Shown: in pieces, positions 7,301-13,725 of the stretch
Layout of the letters: each line of letters opens with the position of its first letter
How positions within the stretch are numbered: position 1 is the first letter of the stretch
Virus record (IMG/VR): IMGVR_UViG_3300032282_001898
Span: 1 to 40,978 of that record
DNA length: 40,978 bases
Strand: one strand, 5' to 3'
Source of the DNA: a virus
The notes under the pieces: generated by a model
The model's database searches: none
What the model saw: only the letters and a program-made list of their open reading frames with translations
What the model was told of the DNA's origin: nothing
Position numbers and translations under genes: made by a program

Positions 7301-8830
7301 TCAAAGAATCTTGTACGGATCGTATTCTTTGCGTTGTGTCTTAATACCCATGTCGGCAAGTATCGAACGCTTAGGTGAATCGATAAGGGCCAACACATAG
7401 GCAGATGCAAAGTCTGGTGATCTGCCGATCTTTTCGATGATCTCTTCACGGCTGGCCACCATCAAAGTCTGGCCCGAAAGCTTCCATGTTGGTGCACATA
7501 GATCTGCCAGCAACCGACTGTCTGGCGGCAAAGCGATACCATGATTATTAGCCGGGTCAAGCGCCTCACGCATACGCCACCACAATTCTGAACGTAGATT
7601 CTTGAACCGTAGCCGGCCAGATTTATCCAGACCGAGAGCAGCTTCAGCCACGTTGATGCCGATTACTTGCTGGTTATTTTCATTCAAGAAGTCATACGGG
7701 CTTGAGCCTACGCCGATAACGTCAATATGGATCACGGCCCGGTCACGCATTGCTGCAATAACTAGCCCGGCCACTGTCGGCCCATCAGGAGTTATGTTGC
7801 CAGGATAAACAAGCGGCTCATCGAACCAATTGCCATGGCGCCTAGCGATAATGGTCTGATCCTTACCACCTCGCGCTACGTCTACACCTAATGAATCCAT
7901 CGGATCTAGCTTGTTAGGCTTGACCCATCGAGCCTGAGCTGCCTCCACCCATGCAGTCGGAATCACCTGCCAAGGATCGTCTTCCATGCCGGCAGTGAAA
8001 TCACCATTAAGCATTTGCGACCGTAAAGGCTCAGGAAGCGATTGAAGCTGTGCCATATAGCCAGTACCCATGAGATACGGGTTATCGCTGATCCTAGACG
8101 GTATAAACGTGCGAGACAGTGGTTTGATCTTCTCACCGTTGTGTATGAATTCCTCGCCAGTCTCTACCTCAACGTCTTTCCCATCCACGGTAGCAAACCA
8201 TCGCAGCTCACCAGGTCGTGCCGGGTTAGGGTGTTTTTTGTCAAGCCAAGGCCCAAAGAATGGGATGATCCAGCGGCCATCCGATGTGGTCGGTGGGTTG
8301 AAAGTAAGCAGCGCCTGACACCGCTGGCCAGGCACGGTAGTACGCAACCAGCCCATCAGGAAGCGAACTTGAGACTCGCGCATATTGGCAGCCTCATCGA
8401 ATATCAGTAGGTCGTGTGGCCGGCCTTGGTATTTCTTTTCGTCACCCAGGTTAGGGAACGATCCAAACTCAATTTGCACAGGCACGTTATCTGTTCTGAC
8501 TGTGCGCCAGATATTGTTCTGGCCATTGTACCCAGTGCGTGTGCCAAGCAGTTCAGTGAATCGATCAATCACGCCGGTTAGCTCGGTTCCGTTCAGACGG
8601 AAAATGCCCACCTTACGATGCTGTGTAAGCGATTTACCGCAGGCCAGGTCGGTCTTCCCACCACCGGCTGCACCACCGTAGCCAATGATGTCTGCTTTCG
8701 ATTCATAGGCCATGCTCTGCGGCCCTGGAAGTGGGCGCCAGATCTTTGAGTCAGTGGCCAATAGTGCATCCAATTCCTGCAGCTCAACTGGGGTCAGATA
8801 CTTGAGAAACGATTGATCAAAGGCTTTCAT
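7301..8830 (-). CDS. terL: Terminase large subunit (DNA packaging ATPase/nuclease)
   Basis: This 509-residue packaging motor subunit has both domains. In the ATPase domain, Walker A is GAAGGGKT (53-60), Walker B is LLIFDE (141-146), and the coupling motif is LTFNPP (175-180). The C-terminal nuclease domain begins near 312 with GVDVARGGKD, where D317 is the expected first metal ligand, followed by VIHIDVIGVG near 375. It cuts concatemeric DNA and drives it through the portal. The start overlaps the preceding 68-codon gene as TAATG. All motifs are intact and the length is normal. Confidence 0.96.
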   Translation of the reverse strand: MKAFDQSFLKYLTPVELQELDALLATDSKIWRPLPGPQSMAYESKADIIGYGGAAGGGKTDLACGKSLTQHRKVGIFRLNGTELTGVIDRFTELLGTRTGYNGQNNIWRTVRTDNVPVQIEFGSFPNLGDEKKYQGRPHDLLIFDEAANMRESQVRFLMGWLRTTVPGQRCQALLTFNPPTTSDGRWIIPFFGPWLDKKHPNPARPGELRWFATVDGKDVEVETGEEFIHNGEKIKPLSRTFIPSRISDNPYLMGTGYMAQLQSLPEPLRSQMLNGDFTAGMEDDPWQVIPTAWVEAAQARWVKPNKLDPMDSLGVDVARGGKDQTIIARRHGNWFDEPLVYPGNITPDGPTVAGLVIAAMRDRAVIHIDVIGVGSSPYDFLNENNQQVIGINVAEAALGLDKSGRLRFKNLRSELWWRMREALDPANNHGIALPPDSRLLADLCAPTWKLSGQTLMVASREEIIEKIGRSPDFASAYVLALIDSPKRSILADMGIKTQRKEYDPYKIL

Positions 8831-9036
8831 TAGTGCAGATTGTTTGGGTCGTATCCAATCATTCTAAGCAGCCTTTCGCATTCCAATGTAGATGCGATCC
8901 AGATCAACCGCTCCATCTCGCTGTAAGTACAAGTAGCAAAATCACCAGGCCCAGATATGTCAATGCCAGCCATGGTAAGCATTTGCTGAATTTTGCTAAT
9001 GTGTTCAGCTTCCGTTTCCATCTTCAGTTTCATCAT
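8830..9036 (-). CDS. Small protein between terminase genes, unknown
   Basis: This 68-residue protein starts MMKLKMETEAEHISKIQQML. It is mostly helical, with an acidic N-terminus and a C-terminal IWIASTLECERLLRMIG helix. I do not recognise it. It overlaps the small terminase gene by 32 bases and the large terminase gene by one base (TAATG), so all three are probably coupled. GAGGAAAGAG precedes the start, which could be either of two adjacent ATGs. A role in terminase assembly is only suggested by location. Confidence 0.6.
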   Translation of the reverse strand: MMKLKMETEAEHISKIQQMLTMAGIDISGPGDFATCTYSEMERLIWIASTLECERLLRMIGYDPNNLH

Positions 9037-9517
9037 TCTCTTTCCTCACCATAGCCGTTGTGAGCAGGTTTTGAATCTTGGCTGTACGTTCGGCCTCAGA
9101 TAATTGGATGATTGGATATTCAGCGTCACCAGCGATTGTGGTGCGATCACCGTATTTCTGTGGAAACCATTTGGCTAGCAACTTCAGTCGCATCTCGGCC
9201 CGGTTCCTGAGAGTGTTAACGCTACCAGGATCTATGCGCTTGGCATCTTCAGCCCCAATTCGTTCAGGGTCCGTATCAATAATTTCAAGGATTTCACAGG
9301 CAATAACTTCAGCACCAGTCTGCCTAGCGTGCGCGAAGCGTGCGGCAAATTCCTTATCTTTAGCCAACCAATCATACACTGTACGAAAAGCAGGCTTGCC
9401 GTTTTGCCTGCAAAAGTCTCGTAAAGTCTTACCGTTAGAGATCCAATCGATAATTTCTTCAGATGTTTCATGTGGAACAGGCTCAGTAGGTCGGCCAACT
9501 GGTTTAGATTCACTCAT
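9005..9517 (-). CDS. terS: Terminase small subunit (Sf6-type)
   Basis: This 170-residue protein recognises phage DNA and recruits the large subunit. The N-terminal part (SKPVGRPTE, then ISNGKTLRDFCRQNGKPAFRTVYDWLA) is a helix-turn-helix of the kind seen in Sf6-like small terminases. The middle (ARQTGAEVIACEILEIIDT) is the oligomerisation helix, and KLLAKWFPQKYGDR is a frequent family signature. The C-terminus is acidic. It lies just upstream of the large subunit gene and overlaps the preceding HTH gene by eight bases. Confidence 0.92.
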   Translation of the reverse strand: MSESKPVGRPTEPVPHETSEEIIDWISNGKTLRDFCRQNGKPAFRTVYDWLAKDKEFAARFAHARQTGAEVIACEILEIIDTDPERIGAEDAKRIDPGSVNTLRNRAEMRLKLLAKWFPQKYGDRTTIAGDAEYPIIQLSEAERTAKIQNLLTTAMVRKENDETEDGNGS

Positions 9518-9755
9518 CGATAGTTACTCGTTTCCATCTCACAGGTATCTGCTCTCGCCTTTGAAAGTACAGAATCTTTTTTACAGTATAGATGGATAGA
9601 TTATAAATTTCAGAAAGACGTTTAGGCCCGACATTGGCCTCGTGCATATTTCTGAGCGTTTCTACTAGATCTTGGGATATTTTGGTATTTTGGTGGTATT
9701 CGCCGACACGATTCCCACGAAAGTTTGTGCCGATAAGGATTACACGTTTGGCCAT
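9510..9755 (-). CDS. Small HTH protein before terminase
   Basis: This 81-residue protein has KISQDLVETLRNMHEANVGPKRLSEIYNLSIYTVKKIL, which reads as two helices plus a recognition helix of a resolvase-like or sigma-like helix-turn-helix. Phages often carry such a protein near terminase genes. It may bind DNA at the packaging site or regulate late genes; no evidence separates these. GGAAG lies nine bases before the ATG. It overlaps both neighbours (16 bases upstream, eight downstream). Confidence 0.7.
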   Translation of the reverse strand: MAKRVILIGTNFRGNRVGEYHQNTKISQDLVETLRNMHEANVGPKRLSEIYNLSIYTVKKILYFQRREQIPVRWKRVTIDE

Positions 9756-9958
9756 GATTGTTGCGCTTCCAACCTCCGATGGTCATGGATTGATTTCATA
9801 AATTCTTTCAATCTCAGAACCGAAGTTAATCCACGTTTTAATTCGCGGATCTTTAAAGCTTCACGCCTTGCTTTCAGTGGCATGGCCAATAAATATTTGG
9901 CCTCGCATTCGATCAAGTACTCACGGGAAAATGAACCTACTGTCTGGCCCGTGTGCAA
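9740..9958 (-). CDS. Small helical phage protein (DUF7696-like), start uncertain
   Basis: The frame is open from 10060 but contains no ATG before an internal Met. The recognisable part is GQTVGSFSREYLIECEAKYLLAMP followed by a basic helix (KARREALKIRELKRG), which matches a small-protein pattern seen in proteobacterial phages (DUF7696, from memory). The proposed start is TTG at 9958 (72 residues), just after the upstream membrane-protein gene ends at 9966; TTG at 10060 is the alternative but would read through another gene in a different frame. Function is unknown. Confidence 0.55.
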   Translation of the reverse strand: MHTGQTVGSFSREYLIECEAKYLLAMPLKARREALKIRELKRGLTSVLRLKEFMKSIHDHRRLEAQQSWPNV

Positions 9959-9965
9959 GATGACA

Positions 9966-10106
9966 TCAATCTCGCCTTTTTCCCTTGTTCTCTGGTGGAT
10001 CGTAATTGTCACTGGAAACAATACACAAACACATAACGAAGACGCCGACTGCGGCGCCAACCATAATCAGACCAAGTGCGTTCACAAAACTATAAGCTGT
10101 TTCCAT
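9966..10106 (-). CDS. 46-residue single-span membrane protein
   Basis: ATG at 10106 opens a 46-codon frame, METAYSFVNALGLIMVGAAV followed by more hydrophobic residues to about residue 31, then a short charged tail (DNYDPPENKGKRRD). One membrane span is clear. It lies 13 bases past the T-run of the strong terminator at 10119-10149, and its end nearly touches the next gene. No good ribosome-binding site is visible. The function is unknown; small single-span phage proteins may act in lysis control, exclusion or membrane attachment. Confidence 0.5.
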   Translation of the reverse strand: METAYSFVNALGLIMVGAAVGVFVMCLCIVSSDNYDPPENKGKRRD

Positions 10107-10118
10107 AAAGCACCAGCT

Positions 10119-10149
10119 AAAAAAAAGGCACTACCCGGAGAATAGTGCC
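10119..10149 (-). terminator. Strong intrinsic terminator between replication and late genes
   Basis: On the minus strand a perfect seven-pair stem (GGCACTA/TAGTGCC, 10127-10149) with a nine-base loop is followed immediately by eight T residues (10126-10119). It ends the transcript of the replication genes and lies 13 bases before the next ATG. No promoter fits between it and the late genes. Confidence 0.85.
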
Positions 10150-10173
10150 AGAGAGCATCGCACACACCCAAAA

Positions 10174-10332
10174 TCAAAAACAGTGCCTGGAGGGATCTTT
10201 TGGCCACAACTTTAGTTTGACCATTTCGCAGTACTGGCGCTGCTCAATATCCTCGGCTTGGGTATCCATATAGCTGACAATAACCAGGAACGTCAATAGG
10301 GTAAGCAATAAAAATGCAGTTTTTTTATCCAT
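10174..10332 (-). CDS. 52-residue membrane protein, YCEMV type
   Basis: The gene begins MDKKTAFLLLTLLTFLVIVS, giving one membrane span or uncleaved signal at residues 5-21, followed by an acidic stretch and RQYCEMVKLKLW. The pattern QRxYCEMVxLW occurs in small phage proteins next to replication genes. GGGAGAAATTTAC precedes the ATG at 10332. It overlaps the upstream gene by eight bases. Two Cys residues (35 and 51) would lie outside the membrane if the N-terminus is inside. Function unknown. Confidence 0.65.
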   Translation of the reverse strand: MDKKTAFLLLTLLTFLVIVSYMDTQAEDIEQRQYCEMVKLKLWPKDPSRHCF

Positions 10333-10714
10333 GTAAATTTCTCCCAATCATCTCTCTCAATTTAGCAATGTTTTCTTGTGCCACCTTGCGTCTAGCCTCT
10401 TGTTCTTCTGCGCTCAAAATGACAGGTAATTGCGGTTTTGGCGATTTGATGTAATTTCGAACGCTTTCGAAGAATTGAGGCAAAGTAGGTGGATCAATGG
10501 GTAGATTATCTAAAGCCCTGCCAATCGCGTCACCGTGCTCTGCAAAAGGCCCAAGTTTAGCGGCCCATATGGCAAGAGCATTAGTCAGCCCGGTGTCATG
10601 GCCATCTGCGTTGATACCTGATTGCCACATCCGTAGGAACTTATTCCCGTAATGACCTTGCATGGTTGCAAATATCTTTTGAACCCAGTGTTCAGGTAAC
10701 GGTTTTGAGTGCAT
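10325..10714 (-). CDS. Putative replication protein P-like (helicase-loader position)
   Basis: This 129-residue protein starts at the ATG at 10714, preceded by GGGAGG at the right spacing; the open frame extends to 10762 but that start lacks a site. The core, WVQKIFATMQGHYGNKFLRMW, then a region ending DNLPIDPPTLPQFFESVRNY, matches small proteins that follow the O-like gene in proteobacterial phages and take the place of lambda P, which brings the host DnaB helicase to the origin. The C-terminal third is charged and helical. It overlaps the replication-organizer gene by 23 bases. The loader role is inference from family and context. Confidence 0.65.
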   Translation of the reverse strand: MHSKPLPEHWVQKIFATMQGHYGNKFLRMWQSGINADGHDTGLTNALAIWAAKLGPFAEHGDAIGRALDNLPIDPPTLPQFFESVRNYIKSPKPQLPVILSAEEQEARRKVAQENIAKLREMIGRNLHG

Positions 10715-11444
10715 GACTACCTCCCAAAAATGCTCTTGATGCTGCAGCATTAGAATGCTCAAACGTGGTCACTCCTGGCCGCTGTACAGGATTAGTAAAC
10801 CACTCAGCCTTAAAGCCTGCCCAACCACGCTCACAGCACACCACAATGGCTTCCTGCAGGTTTAATCCTGCCTTGCCTGCTTCACGAACAATGCCGTTCA
10901 ATGCAGAGTCGGTCAGAGGTAGCTTCTTTGCCCGTCTCAAAACCAAAAAATCATTCCATACTTTTTCATCAATATCTTTAGGGCGTAGTGCTGTAGTCTT
11001 ATTCTTACTCTTAGGTATGGATAGATTGGTTTGGTTTGGATTGGATTGGTTTGGATGGCCTAGCAAATTTTGTTGATTTGCTTCAGATGATTCAAGCAAA
11101 CCTTTATATTTTGCTTGAGCAACCTTACCACCATTTGCTCCAGCAGCAGCCCTTTTACTGCTGATCTCTGCAGCTTTACTCCTGTGGGCCTCTAATCTCA
11201 AATTGATTAGCCGGCCATCGATCTCCACAAACTTGGTGGATACCGTCTTCCAAAGGTTAATGAAGCTATCCTTGTCATAGCTGACCAGTTTGTAGAGCTT
11301 TACAGGCTCTATGGGAAGACTTCCAATAGACCATTGGTGACATAGCAACAGGATGTACAAACCCTTTTCCTCGCCTTCCCATTCAGAAGTAGAGGCTAAA
11401 AAGTCTCCAAAGAATATTGGGATAAATGGCTGTTTATTTTTCAT
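10692..11444 (-). CDS. DUF1376 replication-organizer (O-like) protein
   Basis: This 250-residue protein begins with a DUF1376 domain (about 5-95: PFIPIFFGDFLASTSEWEGEEKGLYILLLCHQW), a winged-helix-like module of phage replication initiators. A basic Ala/Gly patch (SKRAAAGANGGKVAQAKYKG) follows, then an Asn/Gln linker (about 120-145) coded by a pentamer DNA repeat, then a C-terminal domain with VWNDFLVLRRAKKLPLT and GLNLQEAIVVCCERGWAGF. By analogy to lambda O it should bind the origin and recruit the partner encoded next. It overlaps the zinc protein upstream by 11 bases and the P-like gene downstream. Confidence 0.8.
   Translation of the reverse strand: MKNKQPFIPIFFGDFLASTSEWEGEEKGLYILLLCHQWSIGSLPIEPVKLYKLVSYDKDSFINLWKTVSTKFVEIDGRLINLRLEAHRSKAAEISSKRAAAGANGGKVAQAKYKGLLESSEANQQNLLGHPNQSNPNQTNLSIPKSKNKTTALRPKDIDEKVWNDFLVLRRAKKLPLTDSALNGIVREAGKAGLNLQEAIVVCCERGWAGFKAEWFTNPVQRPGVTTFEHSNAAASRAFLGGSHALKTVT
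11025..11054. repeat. Six tandem (A/T)TTGG pentamers inside the O-like gene
   Basis: On the plus strand six five-base units follow without a break: ATTGG, TTTGG, TTTGG, ATTGG, ATTGG, TTTGG, then a partial unit. They code for the Pro-Asn-Gln-rich linker of the DUF1376 protein. Since lambda-type origins are iterons inside the O gene, this is a candidate origin or iteron array. Simple repeat drift in a disordered linker is the other explanation. Confidence 0.6.
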
Positions 11445-11661
11445 TCGCGTCTCCTACGGTAACAATTTCCAATCGACCAGCGGCCCTGGCCAGTTCCAAA
11501 ATTTCCTTGTTTTGTAATCGATAACTTTTACTTTTCAGTCTGCTGCAGTGTGTGCAGGCACCATTGCTGGTGTATCGCTCTTCTGAACCACACTTACGGC
11601 ACGGGTAACTTGAGTAAGTTATTTCCCGGTTGATTGCTGCGTTAAGTCTTTCTTGTTCCAC
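11434..11661 (-). CDS. C4 zinc-ribbon protein at head of replication operon
   Basis: This 75-residue protein has CRKCGSEERYTSNGACTHC at about residues 21-39, two CxxC pairs forming a compact zinc ribbon. A basic segment (SRLKSKSYRLQNK) follows, and the C-terminal part is helical. It probably binds nucleic acid. The start is GTG at 11661 with GGAG six bases before it. It is the first gene after a sigma70-like promoter (11695-11723) and overlaps the O-like gene start. The exact role is unknown. Confidence 0.7.
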   Translation of the reverse strand: MEQERLNAAINREITYSSYPCRKCGSEERYTSNGACTHCSRLKSKSYRLQNKEILELARAAGRLEIVTVGDANEK

Positions 11662-11694
11662 GATGCTCTCCAGGTTTAGAAAATCACAACTCCA

Positions 11695-11723
11695 ACTCTA
11701 TTCCTAGATTTAACACAAGTCAA
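11695..11723 (-). promoter_or_regulatory. Sigma70-like promoter for the replication genes
   Basis: On the minus strand TTGACT (11723-11718) is followed after exactly 17 bases by TAGAGT (11700-11695). The -35 box matches five of six and the -10 four of six consensus positions. It lies about 35 bases upstream of the GTG start at 11661. Confidence 0.55.
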
Positions 11724-11810
11724 CACTAAACCATGGATCGGATATTCTGCCTAATTATCGATCAAAATTATGACCAGAAAAATGCCCTTATTTTTCCGGC
11801 CATACTTTTA

Positions 11811-11824
11811 ACCACAAATGTGGT
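11811..11824. other. 14-base palindrome, possible operator
   Basis: ACCACA and TGTGGT flank a two-base centre. It lies in the 267-base gap between the nuclease-like gene and the zinc-ribbon gene (11662-11928), about 90 bases upstream of the promoter at 11695-11723. No partner copy was seen elsewhere, so an operator role is a guess. Confidence 0.3.
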
Positions 11825-11857
11825 AATGGGCCGCCATAACACATCTGGCAAAAGGAA

Positions 11858-11893
11858 AACGGCAAATGCGGTTTTTTTTACGCAATTGCCGTT
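11858..11893 (-). terminator. Long imperfect hairpin after the nuclease-like gene
   Basis: AACGGCAA (11858-11865) pairs with TTGCCGTT (11886-11893), and an inner TGCG/CGCA pair extends the stem across one A-A mismatch, leaving a ten-base loop. On the minus strand the stem is followed by TTCCTTTT, so it probably ends the 13394-11929 transcript. The T-rich loop makes a structured RNA or regulatory role possible too. Confidence 0.55.
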
Positions 11894-11928
11894 GGTGTAG
11901 GATCAGGCCATAAAATTTCACGTTATCC

Positions 11929-12426
11929 TTACTTGTTGAAATCACCTAATCTGTTTAGGAATTCAACGTAATCCATCTGGCCCATTGTTTTAACTGGAGA
12001 TAACCAGTCAACCAAGGTAGGCACGATTTCACGGGGTTCTTTGGGCCAAACATCTGGAATGTTTACTTTAACCACATAGAACGTAGCAGTGTGGTAATCA
12101 GCTACCAAAGGATCAGGATCAGATATAGCAATAATGAAAGCAGGAATACCCATGCCTTTGCTAAATGTAGCAAGCATTTCTAATTCCAATCCTTCCTGAT
12201 ATTTCCATACGCTGGCAATCACATCCATTGGATTGCGGCCATTCAGTACCCGTTTAGTTTCAAATAACGCTACTGGCCGGCCACGGCGCCATTCAATCCA
12301 ATCTAGATCTAAAGCGAAGTGATAATAATAATTGGCAAGTTTAGGATAGAACTCTCTACGCCAAATTGAATACTTAGAATCAGTACCATATCCAGCGTTC
12401 GGATTAATCTTAGAACGGGATGTCAT
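11929..12426 (-). CDS. Putative PD-(D/E)XK-type nuclease-like phage protein
   Basis: This 165-residue protein starts at the ATG at 12426, which overlaps the end of the SSB-like gene; an in-frame ATG at 12513 would translate that gene's linker in another frame and is less likely. The central region ALDLDWIEWRRGRPVALFETK has an acidic residue, a short spacer and an ExK-type end (FETK). That fits the restriction-endonuclease fold and matches phage proteins of the pattern D-DxIEWR-GRPVA-xExK. A Lys/Arg helix and beta strands (GIPAFIIAIS) follow. It is the last gene of the RusA operon. A nuclease or resolvase-accessory role is inferred; the catalytic set is not certain. Confidence 0.55.
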   Translation of the reverse strand: MTSRSKINPNAGYGTDSKYSIWRREFYPKLANYYYHFALDLDWIEWRRGRPVALFETKRVLNGRNPMDVIASVWKYQEGLELEMLATFSKGMGIPAFIIAISDPDPLVADYHTATFYVVKVNIPDVWPKEPREIVPTLVDWLSPVKTMGQMDYVEFLNRLGDFNK

Positions 12427-12724
12427 CGTTGAAGTCTGAGTCTTGTTTAGGCTCAGGGTTGGCTTTGACTGTGGTTGGTTGTTCTGTTGAGAGTTGCCTG
12501 GGAGCATAGCCATTTGCTTTAGCCTCGTGGTGTGGCGATTGTTGTTTAGGTGTAAATGAGTGACTCAGAAATTCAGTACCGTTTTGACTTATCTTTATCC
12601 AGGTAGAGACCCAGTACTCAACTCCATTAATTTTTGCAGACCCTTTGTAATCTGGATGACTTTGCTTCTGCTTATTGTCATTTTTAAAAGTAGATCCAGA
12701 ATTATCGCGCTGTTCGTATTTCAT
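12410..12724 (-). CDS. SSB-like single-strand DNA-binding protein
   Basis: This 104-residue protein starts MKYEQRDNSGSTFKND. The pattern DNSGxxFKND...HPDYxGS-INGVEYWVSTWIK is a small OB-fold-like phage protein, and the C-terminus ends in DSDFNDDIPF, the acidic tip that host and phage SSBs use to recruit partners. Residues 60-95 are a Pro/Gln linker. It has GAGG upstream and lies between RusA and the nuclease-like gene. It would protect ssDNA during replication and RecT-mediated annealing. It is shorter than host SSB (about 175 residues). Confidence 0.72.
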   Translation of the reverse strand: MKYEQRDNSGSTFKNDNKQKQSHPDYKGSAKINGVEYWVSTWIKISQNGTEFLSHSFTPKQQSPHHEAKANGYAPRQLSTEQPTTVKANPEPKQDSDFNDDIPF

Positions 12725-12733
12725 TTCACATCC

Positions 12734-13186
12734 TCATAATATTGTACGGGTTACTTGTTTAAGAGCTAAATCAAAAGTGTAAGTGATTTGTGCAGGCCAG
12801 TAAGTGTTCATTTCTATATAAACAATTCCATCTTTTACTTTCATACCTCTATGTACAGTCAAAGATATAATTTGATTATCATCAAGAAATAATCCTGAAT
12901 GCTCTAATGAATCTAATAAAGATTTTAAAATATTATCTAAATCTCTTCTTCTGTTGTCTGGGGGGAAAGCATAAATTTCTACAACAATGTCGTTTTCAAT
13001 AGGCTCATGTAATTGCCATTCTGTTTGAAATTTTTCCATTTCATTAATAACTTGCTTTCTATACAACCGGCCTTTTTCGCTAATGAGATGTTTGCCAGCT
13101 AAAGGGCCTCTAGTCGGGTGGCGCCAATAAGTATTTACTGATGGTGGCCACGGCAACCAGAATTGAAACAATCCTTCAACTAACAT
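12734..13186 (-). CDS. rusA: RusA-like Holliday junction resolvase
   Basis: This 150-residue endonuclease resolves four-way junctions. PPDNRRRDLDNILKSLLDSL places D82, D84 and K88, and LFLDDNQI places D103; this equals the spacing of D70, D72, K76 and D91 in E. coli RusA, so the catalytic set is complete. The N-terminus PWPPSVNTYWRH is also typical. GGGAGG precedes the ATG. It probably trims branched replication DNA before packaging. Neighbours are the HTH gene, which ends two bases upstream of the start, and the SSB-like gene. Confidence 0.92.
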   Translation of the reverse strand: MLVEGLFQFWLPWPPSVNTYWRHPTRGPLAGKHLISEKGRLYRKQVINEMEKFQTEWQLHEPIENDIVVEIYAFPPDNRRRDLDNILKSLLDSLEHSGLFLDDNQIISLTVHRGMKVKDGIVYIEMNTYWPAQITYTFDLALKQVTRTIL

Positions 13187-13187
13187 A

Positions 13188-13394
13188 TTACCTCCCTAAA
13201 ACAATTTCACTAGCTGACAGTTTAATTTTTAGGGCCTTAGCCGCATCCAGCACACGTTTCTGTGAGCTGGTAGGGATAACTCCATGCTTACGCCAACGGC
13301 AGACTGCAGCCGGGTCACGGTCTACCGCTCTGGCCAGGGGTCTAACTCCACCAAATAAATGAATAGCAAGCTCTGCAGGGTTTAAGTGTTTCAT
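13188..13394 (-). CDS. Cro/YdaS-like HTH regulator
   Basis: This 67-residue protein starts at the ATG at 13394 (MKHLNPAELAIHLFGGVRPL). The sequence GGVRPLARAVDRDPAAVCRWRKHGVIP is the YdaS/Cro-type helix-turn-helix, and the following helix (QKRVLDAAKALKI) fits. The frame is open to 13448 but that upstream part runs into the divergent promoter region. As the first leftward gene, opposite the rightward early operon, it is placed to act as a Cro-type repressor of one or both promoters. No CI-type partner was found in the window. Confidence 0.8.
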   Translation of the reverse strand: MKHLNPAELAIHLFGGVRPLARAVDRDPAAVCRWRKHGVIPTSSQKRVLDAAKALKIKLSASEIVLGR

Positions 13395-13463
13395 AGTGCG
13401 GCCAAGCGTAGACAAGAGCGCAACGGAATTCCACAACTTAATTTCCAACTTTTACCCACACTG

Positions 13464-13492
13464 TTGCATTCTAGTTTACGTTGATCTAGAAT
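13464..13492 (+). promoter_or_regulatory. Sigma70-like promoter of the rightward early operon
   Basis: TTGCAT (13464-13469) and TAGAAT (13487-13492) are separated by exactly 17 bases; the -10 box matches five of six consensus positions, the -35 three of six. It lies about 33 bases upstream of the first ATG at 13525. Two inverted repeats overlap it. Confidence 0.5.
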
Positions 13493-13496
13493 CAAC
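13468..13496. promoter_or_regulatory. Two nested inverted repeats over the early promoter (putative operator)
   Basis: ATTCTAG (13468-13474) mirrors CTAGAAT (13486-13492) across 11 bases, and GTTGAT (13480-13485) mirrors ATCAAC (13491-13496) across five bases. They interlock over the spacer and -10 box, the expected position for a repressor site of the adjacent Cro-like protein. Binding is not shown. Confidence 0.45.
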
Positions 13497-13524
13497 ACAT
13501 CAACAACACCAACAGGAGACGGCA

Positions 13525-13713
13525 ATGAACCCCTTTGAAATTAAACCTATTGATGTACAAGTTGGCCGATGGATTGCTCTGGTCAACGAAAATAATGATT
13601 TTGAGCATTTGGTGGAAGTCATCGATTACGACAGAGAAAAAGTTTTATTGGCTGATGAAGACGGTGAAACCGAATGGGTAAAGTATCCGTTTTATGGCGT
13701 ATTTCAGAGATAA
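13525..13713 (+). CDS. Early protein 1, 62 aa, possible small beta-barrel
   Basis: The start ATG at 13525 follows AGGAG at ideal spacing. The product (MNPFEIKPIDVQVGRWIALV) is acidic and predicted mainly beta, with VGRWIALVNENN, VEVIDYDREKVLL and TEWVKYPFYGVF strands that resemble an SH3-like barrel. It is the first gene of the rightward operon, so among the first made after infection. The next gene has a similar VGDEI/GKV layout and may be distantly related. No function is recognised; small early proteins of this kind can be host-takeover or counter-defence factors. Confidence 0.65.
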   Translation: MNPFEIKPIDVQVGRWIALVNENNDFEHLVEVIDYDREKVLLADEDGETEWVKYPFYGVFQR

Positions 13714-13725
13714 TAGGAGACAATC

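Noticed and set aside
8042-8681. Plus-strand open frames opposite the large terminase gene
   Set aside because: They are antisense shadows: no ribosome sites, low-complexity translations, and the minus frame carries intact catalytic motifs.
11800-11853. Tiny leftward frame MCYGGPLPHLWLKVWPEK in the gap before the zinc-ribbon gene
   Set aside because: Eighteen codons with no ribosome-binding site and no support; noted only because it lies next to the palindrome.
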